This document shows positions 1 through 10,605 of a DNA stretch of 37,881 nt, one piece after another. This stretch comes from Zygnema cylindricum (Eukaryota; Streptophyta; Zygnematophyceae; Zygnematales; Zygnemataceae): NCBI GenBank assembly GCA_037447655.1, contig JBBHKE010000363.1, positions 1-37,881 of the forward strand. Direction: 5' to 3'. Numbering within the stretch: the stretch's first letter is position 1; each line of letters opens with the position of its first letter. The notes below the pieces were generated by a model, which had not been told where the DNA came from, did no database searches, and saw only the letters and a program-made list of their open reading frames with translations. A program made the translations under genes and the position numbers.

Positions 1-468
1 TTTGTTTCGTAAAAGAAACAAAATGCGCGGTACTCGTTTCTTATCCATACGAAATCCGTACTTTTACATAACTGGATCTATGTATCCGTAAAGTTTCGCC
101 GTTAAATGAATTTTCCTACGTGGCAACATTTAAATAAATATCAAACCTATTAGTATATAACTTTCTGCCTATACTTAACGGTTAAGGCTACCGGCTACCG
201 GCGTTTTGACGATCGGCAGGTACCAGGATCGAATCTTGGTTCCGACATACTCTTTTTAGTAAATAAACCTACCTATCTGTAAATCAACTAATTTATTTCC
301 CGTAAACCTATAGATAGCCTAGGTAGCCATGGCTCTAGCTTCCTCTCCAACTTCTCAGTGATTCCAACAAGTGTGATTGGAGAGAGAAGTTAGCGGCAGA
401 CTGCCTCGGCTTCTTTCTATATTCCAATTTAGACCTATAAAATAATAAAAAAACCATCGATTTCTACA
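1..468 (-). repeat. Copia LTR copy, cut by window start
   Basis: This is the right-hand part of an LTR of the same family as the array at 6-20 kb. It matches the stretch from about 14060 to 14582 almost base for base at its start and ends in the family terminus ATTTCTACA at 468. Read on the minus strand the LTR begins TGTAGAAAT. To its right there is no polypurine tract or RNase H coding sequence, so this is either the 5' LTR of an element lying left of the window or a solo LTR. It contains the tRNA-like module (about 173-250) and the hairpin-forming stretch near 345-400 seen in every copy. Confidence 0.75.
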
Positions 469-2875
469 ACTTCCGCGATACCAAAGAGTACAAAGTACAA
501 TAATGTTGGATTGTAAGGACAGTACTAAATTTTCATTTTTTTTTGTTTTTTGGTTGACCGACTAACCGACCGCTTTTTTTTTTTGGTGAATTAACCGACC
601 GCAACCGCCCGGCCCTCAAAATTTGGCAACCGAATCCGTTTTTGATCCGGCGCGGGCGGTTGGTTAACGGTCGGTCACGGTTTCGGTTGACTGTTTGCGA
701 CCTCTGAACGAGGAGGGCTTGCGATATTTATATTTCATCACGATACGAAGACCAACGCGTTTGAACGTGTTTTCCACGCTCAAGGTTTCAGGAGGAAATA
801 CTCTTTCTCGCACCATCGCATTTTCCTCCCTTTTCCCTTATCAATCCTCCCTTTTCCCTCAACACTACCAAAGTGTTTGAGACCTACTACCTTGTCTTAA
901 ACCGGAAAACTTCATCTAGAAAAATGCTTTTCATCTCAGTCAAACCTCTCTTTTGGTGGAACTTTGACGTAAAATCATGACTTCCCAATCTAAAAGCTTT
1001 TGTCACTTGTTGGTGAGATTGATAAAACTCTTTAACCCTCAAATCCTTTGTCTACGAAGAAAAGATATTTTGGGGAATATATTGTTCTACGATAGATTGT
1101 TCCGACGCCTTACCTTTTTTATGGCCAATCTTGTTGTCGTTACCTCAAAATCTTCCACCTCTTTCGATTTTGTCCACTTCCTTCTATTATGAGTATTTTA
1201 GGGCTTTTAATAGTTGTTGGCCCAAAAAATCCTCTTTAAGCTAAAAATCACTTGTTTTTTCTTTGATTTTTTTTAACGTCGTTTCCACTTTTTCTGTCTT
1301 TTCTTCCTTTGTCCTTCTAGAAATTCACTATAGTCCTCATCCATAAGTATCCTCATCTCAATTAAACCTTCGATTTATTTTTACAATAATGACTTAGTCC
1401 ACAACTCTTATCATTTTGGCTTTCGATGGCCGCCCATCCCTATTATTTGTTTTGCTACCTTCAGCCCATCTTTTAAGCGAGTTTTCAATAATCTCGCTTA
1501 AATTCCCTTCTCTCTCAAACCCATTTGTGTCTGATTTAAAACCCAAAGAGTGTTTGTCACTCAGTGTCATTGAGGAGTTTTAAGGTCTCTTTTTTAATTG
1601 GGTGGCATCGATTCAACCTTTCTTTCTCTATCTATAGTTTAAACCCCAAGGTTGCATAGATTTAACCTTCATTTATATGTTTATATATAATCACTATTAT
1701 ATTTTTAATGTCTTTGTTCCACCACCGCTGATAACAATTGAGGAGGTGTGGTGTAAATCTTTTGGCCTCCAATGATTTATCGTGCGTTCTATTTTCATGA
1801 TGTTTTCAGTCTTTCGCCTCGTAGATGGCTAAGAATTTCTCCTTTGCGTAGAAAAAAAAAATTTTAAACCCTTCTCGCAAGGTCGTTTTATCATCTTAAT
1901 TCATTTTTACATCCTTTTTTATTTAACTACTTTCTCGTTGTTGGCATTTTCCCCATTTTTATGGTCAAGGCCATAGCTTTTTCGGAGTTTACTATCGGCC
2001 GATGCGCAACTTTCCTTTTCATTCTCTTTTTTGTCAATGATTTTATTTACCTCGATTTTGTTCACCGATGGTGATTCTCTCCTCTATTTGATTTCCCTCA
2101 TTACTTAATATGTATTTTTGAAGTACTCTTATGGGTTCTTTAGAGGAAGAATTTCCTCCAACTTCTCATTTGCCTATTAAACACCCTTTGGTGTTTGTTT
2201 CCCAATTGTTCAATCCTAAATCTCTCTTAAGCGCCTCATCCTTTTCATGGGCCTCAATTGTCGACCTTCTAATCGGAAAGGTGTGTTAATTGGATTAGGA
2301 TGTGATGACAGTTTAATGTCGATAACAATATCCACTAACGAATCAAGATCTTCCAGGGTAGAGTCCTTGTGCTCGTTATTTGGCTATATTTTCGGTTCCC
2401 GACTGTCAAGGTTCCTCTGCAAACGAAGATGTAACGGGCAGTTTGACTCACCGTCATCCCAAAATGCAGGTATTTTCCGTGGCTCATCGATGTATAGGAT
2501 CGGTTCCAATCACTCCTAGTGAGGTTTCACCCTCGTCCACTATTCTCCCACTTCTTTACTTTGTTTGTGGAGGTTCTCCATGTGAAGGACCTTATCACCC
2601 CTCACCACCACATTTTTTCATTTCGCAAAGGTATTAGCTTTTCCTTTGTCCTCACTCTCAAAATAACCCCTATTGTTAGATATCACCTCCTCTCTCATCT
2701 AAGGCACCGAGACACAGATTCCGCCCACGACATAATTAGAAGTTCCGCCATTTCACTCTATTGTGTCGATAACCACCAAGCATTCTCGTATAACCAAGGT
2801 ATCCACTAATCTCAAACCATCTTTTAGCAGGGGTCACCAAATTTCTAACCATCCCCTAGAGCGGCATCGTCGTCT
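469..2875. other. No gene seen; T-rich decayed DNA
   Basis: The plus strand is pyrimidine-rich with many oligo-T runs. Short open frames exist but none shows a recognisable domain, and neighbouring frames do not join into a longer protein. Near 591-680 there is an inverted repeat rich in ACCGAC-like words: AACCGCCCG at 603-611 pairs with CGGGCGGTT at 653-661, and the flanking arms also partly pair. The general look is of an old, heavily mutated repeat, but I cannot assign it to a family. Confidence 0.4.
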
Positions 2876-3072
2876 TTGAGCCCCATCCAACCATTTGATG
2901 TGGATGTTTTTTGGATAGTTGGTGCATCAACACCATTAGTACTCTTGCAAACTAGACCACTAGGTAGGCACCTATATGTAAACAAATTAACGGGTAAGGG
3001 AGAATGGGTTGAGGTATTCAGTGATATGCCCCCCACGAAAGATGGTAAATGTGTCTGACCACAATCCCCACC

Positions 3073-3228
3073 TTTATATGTGGAGGAATGGAAAAGAAGT
3101 GGGATTTAGAGCCATTGTGGGTGAGAACACAGAGAATATAAAGTCTACCCCTATATGTGGAGGAATGGAAAAGAAGTGGGATTTAGAGCCATTGTGGGTG
3201 ACAACAGAGAGAATATAAAGTCTACTCA
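3073..3228. repeat. Tandem duplication, 78-bp unit, two copies
   Basis: The unit containing TATATGTGGAGGAATGGAAA starts at about 3073 and again at 3151, an offset of 78 bases. The copies are nearly identical across the unit and differ by a few bases near its end. 78 is divisible by three, so a frame crossing it would be kept, and an open frame does run through (3009-3218). I recognise no protein in it. Confidence 0.75.
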
Positions 3229-5003
3229 CATTCCAACAGTAACTAGATTGCTGGGGATGTTAGAGATAAAAAAATGATCTAAAGTTTTCAAGAATGGTGA
3301 AAGACAAAGGATCTATTACGTTATGAGAATCTGATAGGTTGTTGCCTATCTTTAAAGTCCTACAAAACAAAACAAAAAATGCAAGTTTTTCTCAAAAATG
3401 AATGGTTGAGCTAAACTTTATCTCATTTGCAAATACAAAAGAGGAGAATTCCGAATCAATTGAAACATTTTTTTTTTCATTTGTTTTATCATCTTTTTTT
3501 TCCTTTTCCTAGTAACACTAACTGAAAAAAATAAAACTTTGTGTTTTAATGTTTGAAAATCATCGGTCTAGTGTTCAATCCCTTAGCGAACAACAATGAT
3601 CAAATCTCTATTGTACAAGTTTTCCTCCGAATATAACTTATACTGTTGACTATCTTATAATTGAATGACTATTTTTTTCCTACCTTTCTACGATTTTAAG
3701 TATACTTGTTCAAAATGATGTTTCTTGAAGATCGAAACCACTGGTGGCCACATATCTCTCCGCTCATTATTGAGCTCTTCCATTTTGGGAGTGGATCGTA
3801 GGATGAGACTCCTCCCGTAGAAGGAGCATTTACAATAAGGTTTCTCTCCTTCCTCTAGTTTGTAGTTTTGATCTTTGTGTAAACCCAAAATCTTATATTA
3901 AGTTTATTATTTAAAACAAAGGTTTTCTCGAAGATCGAAAACTGTTGGTGGTCGCCTACCTCGCAGCTCATTGGGAAGCCATTCCATTCTCGAATTTGCC
4001 CTTCTTTAGATGAGGCCTTTCCTTTAGAATAACGTTTTCACTTCTACACGCACTACCTAGAGGAAGTGCGCTTTGGGAGTTTTATGCACGAGCCATGAAA
4101 GTTGCAATTTCTTCCTTTAAGAGGAAAACTGGTTGATTGCCTGAGTGGTAGGCAACCGACTCAGATTTGGAACAAAAGACCTTTGATCTCGATATATTTC
4201 TCAACGACTATTGTAATATTAATAAAAATATGCGTATGAAGGTGGACTCCTATCAATCTTTTGGCAACATAAGTTAGCTATAAGGAATCTCTTTTAGTAA
4301 ATGTGTCAACCCAAGTTCAAACCCATACCCTTTGGGTTTTTTATACATTGGAATCCAACAAACTACAAGAGGCATGATTCAAGCATACACTCAACAACGT
4401 GTGTCCACATTCAGTCATCTCATGCATGTGGGTCGTTACCGACGCATAATTGACAAAAAATAGGCATGAATTCATACGTTGTTATTTTGGAAATAGCTCT
4501 AAATGTGAGTTTTGTATAAGTTGACAAACCTAAGTAAAAAATGTTGGAACATCCTCAAATGGCTATGACTGCATGGTCTTATCACATCCATCCATGTTTT
4601 CTTGTACATTTGTAGATCTACGTTTGACATACAACTCTAGAGTGGTTGTCTCGTGGTTATAATATATCACGTATTACTGTATTATGGTTTTTTTAATAGA
4701 GTTATGTCTCAAACCTAATCGGGATCCAATCTACAACTATAACCCTACAAGACATATTCATTAAGGTTGGCTAATGTCGACATTCCGACGTCCCTTTTTA
4801 TATACAAGAAGGGGCAGTTTAAAAAAGGTTGCAAAAGTGCCCATTCCCTTATATTCACGTGGTCATCTTCGTGCCATAATCTGCATAGTTTCCCCAAGTA
4901 GTGCTTGGGGAGTTTGAATCCTCTCGTCCGTGGGATCGTTTTTTTGGCGCAGTTGTCAATGTTTGGTGTTTATATTGAATCCCCATTGGGATCGGCATTG
5001 TCG
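3229..5003. other. No gene seen; diverged duplication and possible SINE-like trace
   Basis: Two diverged blocks of roughly 200 bases follow one another. The block near 3710-3900 (TTCTTGAAGATCGAAACC..GGTGGCC) resembles the block near 3915-4110 (TTCTCGAAGATCGAAAAC..GGTGGTCG). Right after the second block, 4130-4205 has a weak tRNA look: TTGCCTGAGTGGTAGGC resembles an A box, and CCTTTGATCTC about 50 bases later is a poor B box. No coding region is supportable. Confidence 0.35.
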
Positions 5004-5225
5004 TGTTTTACCCATAAGTCCACGTCCAACTGAGGTGTCATTGTTTTACCCCTAGGTCCACGTCTAACTGGGGGTGTCCAAGGTTTTTATGGCCTTTCTC
5101 TTTAGACCTCTTGTCGTGTGGTTTCGTGACCGATGGGCGACACCTGTTTTACCCCTAGGTCCACGTCCAACTTGGGGTGTCCAAGGTTTTTATGGCTCGT
5201 GTGGTTTCGTGACCGATGGGCGACC
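5004..5225. repeat. Irregular tandem repeat, about 100-bp unit
   Basis: Units beginning GTTTTACCC start at 5004 (short partial), 5043 and 5146. Each continues with GGTCCACGTC-like sequence and GGGGTGTCCAAGG; the last two end with GTGGTTTCGTGACCGATGGG. The third copy lacks about 20 bases present in the second. This is a local duplication in otherwise unassigned DNA. Confidence 0.7.
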
Positions 5226-5482
5226 AACTCCTCGAGAGCCGATGGTTGACGATGGCTCGACAACCTTAAATAGTTCCCCTCGTTTTCATGGGATTCAAAG
5301 CTGTGACGTAGCCATAATTAGCCATGCTGAATAATTACCTTTGACAATCTCCATTTTACATGTTGGTGTGACTTTGGCGTGGCAACCACTTTGTGATCCG
5401 TTTATGTTTCGTCTCGCTTCCAAACCTACGGTGGAAAATTTTCATTGGAATGGGTCGCCTTTTTTGAAAACCCGAAGAGTTT

Positions 5483-5540
5483 CATTGCCCCTTTTCTTAC
5501 GAGAGGTTCAACATTGCCCCTTTTCTTACGAGAGGTTCAA
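5483..5540. repeat. Perfect 29-bp tandem repeat
   Basis: The 29-base unit containing CTTTTCTTACGAGAGGTTCA is present twice head to tail (5483-5511 and 5512-5540) with no mismatch. The 5541-6049 stretch that follows has no supportable gene; it ends in a GGGA/GGGAGG run near 6025-6040. Confidence 0.85.
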
Positions 5541-6049
5541 CAGCTTAAGGCAAACCTCTCCCCCTAGCACAAATTCGTCATTGTTCTTAGGTCGATCGTC
5601 AACCTAGGTCGTCGCCGCTTCCTTTTTGATTCCTCTAGTTCTATCCCATGAATAACTTTGACATTGTTGAAGTTTTAAAAGGATTTGTGGCTATATTTTT
5701 TCTTTAAGAAAGTAAAAATGTTGAATTCTCATAAAAGGTAAATGGTCGTTTTTTTATTGTTTAATATTTGATATGTTGAATTCTTGTGAAATTGTATGCG
5801 CGTATTATTCTCTTTAAAAGTCGTTTTGTTGAATTTGAATGGGGGTGAAGTAGTGATGTGCATCGTATTAGTTTAACAAATTTCTGACTTTTTTTTTCAC
5901 GTATAACATTTTTTTTTCTCTACAGGATGTGTTGAAAATAATGTGTATACTACTGATATATCAATGGTATATCACGTTTGCTTACGCAGTACAAAATACG
6001 AGTGGATTTTTTTTAGGGGTTGGAAGGGAGGGAGGGAGGAAAAGAATTA

Positions 6050-6253
6050 GGGTATCTATTCTAATTTAACTAATCTATTCCCCGCAAACCTCTGGATAGC
6101 CTAGGTAGTCATGGCTGTAGCTTCCTCTCCAACTTCTCAGTGACAACAACAAGTGTGGGAGTTGGAGAGAGAAGTTAGAGGCAGACTTCCTCGGCTTCTT
6201 TCTATATTCCAATTTAGACCTAGAAAATAATAAAATAACCATCGATTTCTACA
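6050..6253 (-). repeat. 3' LTR of copia unit A (truncated)
   Basis: About 200 bases match the LTR family, from the stretch around CTAATCTATTCCCCGC to the terminus ATTTCTACA at 6253. The remaining part of the LTR (about 550 bases in the other copies, including the tRNA-like module) is missing on the left, where similarity breaks off into a purine-rich GGGAGG tract. Its end reads AACCATCGATTTCTACA, like the LTR copies ending at 468 and 14582, but unlike the other LTR of the same unit at 11644. Confidence 0.8.
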
Positions 6254-6266
6254 CTCCCCTTATTTT
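6254..6266 (-). other. Polypurine tract of copia unit A
   Basis: On the minus strand AAAATAAGGGGAG lies directly before the LTR start TGTAGAAAT. This is the normal place and composition of the primer for plus-strand DNA synthesis in an LTR retrotransposon. It follows the RNase H stop codon (6267-6269) without a gap. Confidence 0.75.
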
Positions 6267-7212
6267 CTAGTCAATCTTTAATTTCAGACCACACTTCTCC
6301 CAGCAGAAAATTAGTTTAGGGGAAGGCACAGGTTTGGTCATCATATCTGCTACCATCTCACTATCTGGTCGGTACTCTAAATTGATTATTTTGTTTTCTA
6401 CTTTCTCTCTAACAAATTTGAGTCTAATATCCATGTGTTTAGCTTTAAAATGATGTTTAGGATTGGTAGAAATAGCGATTGCAGCCTGATTATCACAAAA
6501 AAAAAATTTGCACACCACTCTTAAGGTGACCAAGCTCACCAAGCAAAGACTTGACCCACATCAATTCTTTTACAGCAGAGCAAGAGGCCATATACTCAGC
6601 CTCCATGGTGGACTGAGCAATAACCTTTTGCTGTTTACTACTCTAATAGCAAGCCCCATCACCCACATATAATACATATCCAGAATTACATTTCCTCATC
6701 GGAGCATCACCATAACTGGCATCACTCCAAGTAGTGATGTCAGTATTCTCCCCACCCAAATGCAACCATAGATCCTTAGTTCGTATCAAATATCTAAGGA
6801 CTCTCTTAGCTGCCCCCCAATCCTTCTTAGTGGGAGCATTTAGACTTCTTCTCAGCACTCCTACAGCTGCAGCTAAATCCGACCGGGTACAATCTCTAAA
6901 ATAGATTAGGCTTCCCACTACTTTCCTGTAAGGAATAGTCTGCATGAACTTCTGTTCTTTAGGAGATAATTCCTCGTCTAAGACTATGACTCCTTCCTCA
7001 CTCCCCTCACTTCCCTTCTTCAACTCCATTGGAGTTTTACAACTATTAGTTTTATCCATTTGAAATTTTTCAAGCATGTTCCCTATTGCTTTCTTTTGAG
7101 TCAATCTTATAATGTTTCTTTCTCGGTCTCTTTCTACTTGAATTCCCAAAATATATTTTGCTTCTCCCATATCCTTCATTTCAAATCCCCTCAGTTTATT
7201 AATTTTTTCCAT
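6267..7212 (-). pseudogene. Copia reverse transcriptase C-terminal part and RNase H, unit A
   Basis: The 189-residue frame at 6643-7212 holds the C-terminal part of the copia reverse transcriptase (KDMGEAKYILGIQ, then the KTPM and RSDLAAAVGVL motifs) and runs into RNase H with the SDASYGD motif. A TAG stop near 6642 interrupts the frame. RNase H resumes in the same style with TMEAEY, CDNQAAI and KHMDIR and ends at TAG at 6267-6269, directly before the polypurine tract. The acidic residues D, E and D of RNase H are all still visible. RNase H removes the RNA strand from RNA/DNA hybrids during reverse transcription. Confidence 0.88.
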
Positions 7213-7948
7213 TGATTTACCTAAAACAAGTAAATCATCAACATAAATTGCAATAAATATAATACCTTCCTCATCTTCAAAAACATAGATTGAGTGATCT
7301 GAGATGATCCGGATATATCCCTGACCGGTAAGAAACTCATCAAGTTTCTTATTCCACTATCAAGGAGCCTGTTTCAAATTGTAAAGGGATTTAATCAGCC
7401 AGCATATCTTACTCTCCTCTCCTTCCTCCACAAATCCTTCGGGTTGTCGCATGAAGATCTCCTCTTCCAGTTCTTCATGTAAAAAGGCTATCTTGTTGTC
7501 CATCTGGTGCACCTCCATGTCTTTCGCTGCTCCTAGACTGAGAAGTATGCGAACGGAGGGAAATTTGACGACCTTAGATTTTTTCGTAGTTGATTCTTTC
7601 TTTCTGTGTAAATCCTTTTGCCACTAATCGGGCTTTGTAACACTCAATGGTGTTATCCGGGTTCAGTTTTAATTTGAAAACCCACTTACAACCGATTGGT
7701 TTTTGGTTAGGTGGACAGTCCACTAGCTCCCAAATATCGGTTGTCATAATTGAGGCCATCTCCTCATTGATAGTTGTCTTCCCCCAGTTTCTTTCTGGAC
7801 AAGTAATTGCCTCTCCATAAGTTTGGGGTTTATCTTGATAAGATAGTTTTGTTACATTGTTATTAACCTGTTTTTCTTGTAATCTTTTACTACTTCTCCT
7901 ACCCCCCTCAAAATCTGTGGCCGGAATAGATGGTTCTCGTGGGTTCTT
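7213..7948 (-). pseudogene. Copia reverse transcriptase N-terminal and catalytic part, unit A
   Basis: An open stretch at 7574-7759 has the start of the copia RT domain (TDIWELVDCPP, GCKWVFKLKL, KARLVAKGFTQ). Further down, in interrupted frames, come MDNKIAFLHEELEEEI, the ICWLIKSLYNLKQAP block and the catalytic YVDDLLVLG (the YVDD box). Two adjacent stop codons follow LKQAP near 7355. The upstream linker around 7800-7948 is open only in pieces and starts after a TGA near 7946. All expected RT blocks are present in order, so this is a full but inactivated domain. Confidence 0.85.
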
Positions 7949-8518
7949 TCAAACAATCTCGGCTTTTCCCCTATCCCTTGATTCCGAATCAATTTCCATC
8001 ACGTCCTCCGCTTCGGGTAGATTTGTCACTGGAGTTTTTGCAGCCGGGTCCTTTTGGGTATGATTTGTACCTGGAAGAATGTCATCTTCTTTAAAACCTG
8101 GATAGTTAGGAAGTTCTAAGTCATCGGAATTTTCTGACACAAATCTGATTTTTACTGACTTTGTATACTTGAAGGGATCCACGGACTTTCCTTCATCCAT
8201 AACTACTACATGCTTTACTAAGATTATATCTTCCCTTTTTAGATCGTAAACTCTATATCCTTTATCATCCTCATCATATCCAAATAAGTATCCTGGTTTT
8301 CCTTTAGGATCTAGCTTCTTATTAGACCGATCTGTATCTAGACTGAATACTTGACTGCCGAAAACCTTTAAGTGAGATATGTCTGGTTTTCGGCCGGTCC
8401 ATCTCTCATAAGGTGTTTGATATTTTATAGCTGAGGTAAGAACTCTATTTTTGAGGTGATTAGCACAGTTCATTGCTTCGGCACAAAACCTTTTTCCTAT
8501 CTTCTTGTCCGACAACAT
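7949..8518 (-). pseudogene. Copia integrase C-terminal part, unit A
   Basis: The 189-residue frame starts just after the catalytic region. It carries the copia-specific sequence TPYERWTGRKPDISHLKVFG and the GYLFGYDEDDKGYRVYD block that marks the end of copia integrases. A low-complexity acidic linker leads towards reverse transcriptase and stops at TGA near 7949. This part helps target DNA binding in the family. Confidence 0.85.
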
Positions 8519-8789
8519 ACTTCTAGCACTATCACTTAGTGTCCTATTTCATCTTTCAGCTACCCCATTCTGTTCTGGGTTTTCTGGAACTATCTTTTGT
8601 TGGTTGACTCCATCTTCCCTCAGAAAATCCTCAAACTAGTTAGAGGTATACTCTCCACCATTGTCACTCCTTACTCTCTTGATTGGAGTTTCATGGAGTT
8701 TATCGCTCCATGCTTTATATTGTCTAAAAAATTCCTGAGATTCTGACTTGTTTTTCAAAAAATACACCCAAGAATACCGAGCCCAATCA
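8519..8789 (-). pseudogene. Copia integrase catalytic core, unit A, with two stops
   Basis: The minus strand reads RVRSDNGGEYTSN followed by a stop, then FEDFLREDGV, PENPEQNGVAER, again a stop, and NRTLSDSARSML. SDNGGEY holds the second catalytic Asp and NGVAER the Glu of the DDE triad. Both stops (near 8637 and 8551) look like single-base changes in codons open in the family. The first Asp (HTDIWGP) lies in the preceding frame. Confidence 0.8.
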
Positions 8790-9122
8790 TCAGGGATAGT
8801 CATCATAAATCTCTCCCCCCCCCGTTGAGGGCACTTTGGCCGGTCCCCAAATATCTGTGTGTACTAATTCTAGAATTTTTTCTCCCCTACAGGTGGTTGT
8901 TTTGGGAAAGGGCAATCTCTGTGCTTTACCTTGAGCACATCCACTACAATCACATACATTCTCACACTCACTGAACTGAATTCCTTCCACCACTCCCATC
9001 TTTTTCATCTCTCTTAGCTTACCTAGATTCACATGCCCAAGCCTCTTATGCCACAACATTATATCATGAACACCAACATAATAAAGTTTCTTCTTTTCAT
9101 TGCTTAAAATCAGCCTAAACAT
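8790..9122 (-). pseudogene. GAG-pre-integrase and integrase start, unit A
   Basis: The 110-residue frame carries HKRLGHVN followed by CDCSGCAQGKAQRLPF, the HHCC zinc-binding module before copia integrase. It continues to LELVHTDIWGP with the first catalytic Asp. Near the end it leaves frame at a run of C residues (plus strand 8815-8823), and the last residues are out of frame. The same block occurs in units B and C. Confidence 0.85.
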
Positions 9123-9365
9123 CCCTTAGCTACCTTTTTCAGCGTTGAAATAAACTTCCTTCTCAAAACTAGCAATAAAGACTCATTTCCTAGTGCTAGT
9201 ATCAAAACCCTTATCATCTAATACAGACGTAGAGATGAGGTTTTTGTTCAGCTCCGGAATAAACAATACATTGGAGAATGTAACTATAGATGTCTTTCCT
9301 TCTACCAACACTTTCAGATCTACCGATCCTACAAGAGTAGTAGTGACTATCCTCCCATCCCCGTA

Positions 9366-9740
9366 CTATATCTCTACGGTGGGAATCTTTCTTATCTTAG
9401 TGAACATGTGTTTATCCTTACACGTGTGCATAGAGGCACCTGAATCTACAATCCAGCCTGCTCCACCTTTCAATCTCCCAATAGCACATTTCTGCTTTGG
9501 TGGAATTTCTACCTCGTTTGTCGCTTCCAACTCCTCATTCAATAGGAGCTTATCGTCCTCGTCTTCGGATTCCACCTCATATACGTATGTCACAAGGGCC
9601 TTTTTCTTTCCTCTCGGGGTTCCACCCGTCTGCCCCTCCTTTAAGTGAAGCTCGGTTAGTTTAGTGCACTCCGCCATATAGTGCCCTGGTTTCTTACAGA
9701 AAATGACATAAACCTTTGGGAGCCCTTGGTCCGAACTCAT
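9366..9740 (-). pseudogene. Copia protease region, unit A
   Basis: The frame begins inside the zinc knuckle (FCKKPGHYMAEC) and continues through an acidic linker to WIVDSGASMHTCKDKH, the aspartic protease active site (DSGAS). A TAG at 9366 ends it where unit B has a sense codon (EYGDG follows there), so this is a nonsense mutation. It overlaps the upstream gag frame by 47 bases, caused by a single extra base in the knuckle. Units B and D show that gag and protease were originally in one frame. Confidence 0.85.
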
Positions 9741-10605
9741 CGGTCTGATTTTTCTGCTCCCCCCCTCTGTAATTTCCCACCGGTCTCCCAGAATCCTTGT
9801 TCCTCCAGTTGGTCCCAGGTGCTAAGGCTTGCCCACACTTTCCTACCCTTCGGATCTCAATTGTATTCTCCTGAACGAGAATCATTCCTACCACTGAGTT
9901 CCATATCCACCTTGAGTCCGGCAAGTCTTGCACACGGTTGACTATGTTCTCGAACTCATCGGGTAACTTCATCAGTAGACAGCTAACCTTTTCTTTTTCA
10001 CTAAAATATTTTCCAGCACTCTCTAGCTCCATGAAAAGTGTAGCAAGCTCATTACAAAAATCCAACATCTTCCCCCCTTTGTATACGTATTCTTTAACTT
10101 TCTGATCAGCCAACTGTTGTTGTTGAATGGTACCACTTCGGTACATCTCTATGAGAGCCATCCAAAGATCGGATGCCCTTTCTACCAGCAAATGAGGACA
10201 TGCAAGTCCTTGAGTAAGGTGGTGGAGGATGAAGTGCTTTGCCGCCATATTGTTGAAGTCCCAGGTATCAGTATCATTCTCCTCGTTCCTCGGAATAGGT
10301 GACATGAATGTCGAACCAGTTGCTATTGGTGTGGTCGTCTCCTTCTCCTGTCCTTTGTCCACCACCTCTCGTTCCTTTGTCTCCTCCGTTGAAGATGGAT
10401 CTGCATCTCTAGTGAATCTGCCTCCTGTAAACCCTGGAGGTATCCCAAGACAGGATGGACGCCTCACCCGTCCACTCACTATTCCCCAAAACCTTTTCTC
10501 ATTTAGAGCTCCTGTCATCATACTTTCCCATTTTATGAAGCCAGCTCCATTGAATATGGGCACCCTAGATGGTGGGCCCATAACTTGCAACTCTGAGACC
10601 TCCAT
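9694..10605 (-). pseudogene. Copia gag (UBN2-type capsid), unit A
   Basis: A 303-residue frame starting at ATG 10605 after a leader of about 285 bases. It has the typical gag_UBN2 body: a WESMMTGAL tryptophan near the start, NNMAAKHFILHHLTQ, then LWMALIEMY, LADQKVKEY, MLDFCNELATLFMEL, LLMKLPDEFENIV. It ends in a basic, glycine-rich tail that leads to the zinc knuckle, where an extra base causes premature termination (CHFL then stop). Gag packages the RNA in particles. The start is chosen because the same MEVSELQVMGP start occurs in unit B and, slightly changed, in unit D. Confidence 0.88.

Noticed and set aside
4130-4205. tRNA gene or intact SINE
   Set aside because: Only the A-box-like part is fair; the B box is poor and no SINE body or tail with target duplication is visible.
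9694-9740. Programmed frameshift between gag and protease in unit A
   Set aside because: Unit B has gag and protease in one continuous frame, so the overlap in A comes from a single extra base and not from a conserved shift site.
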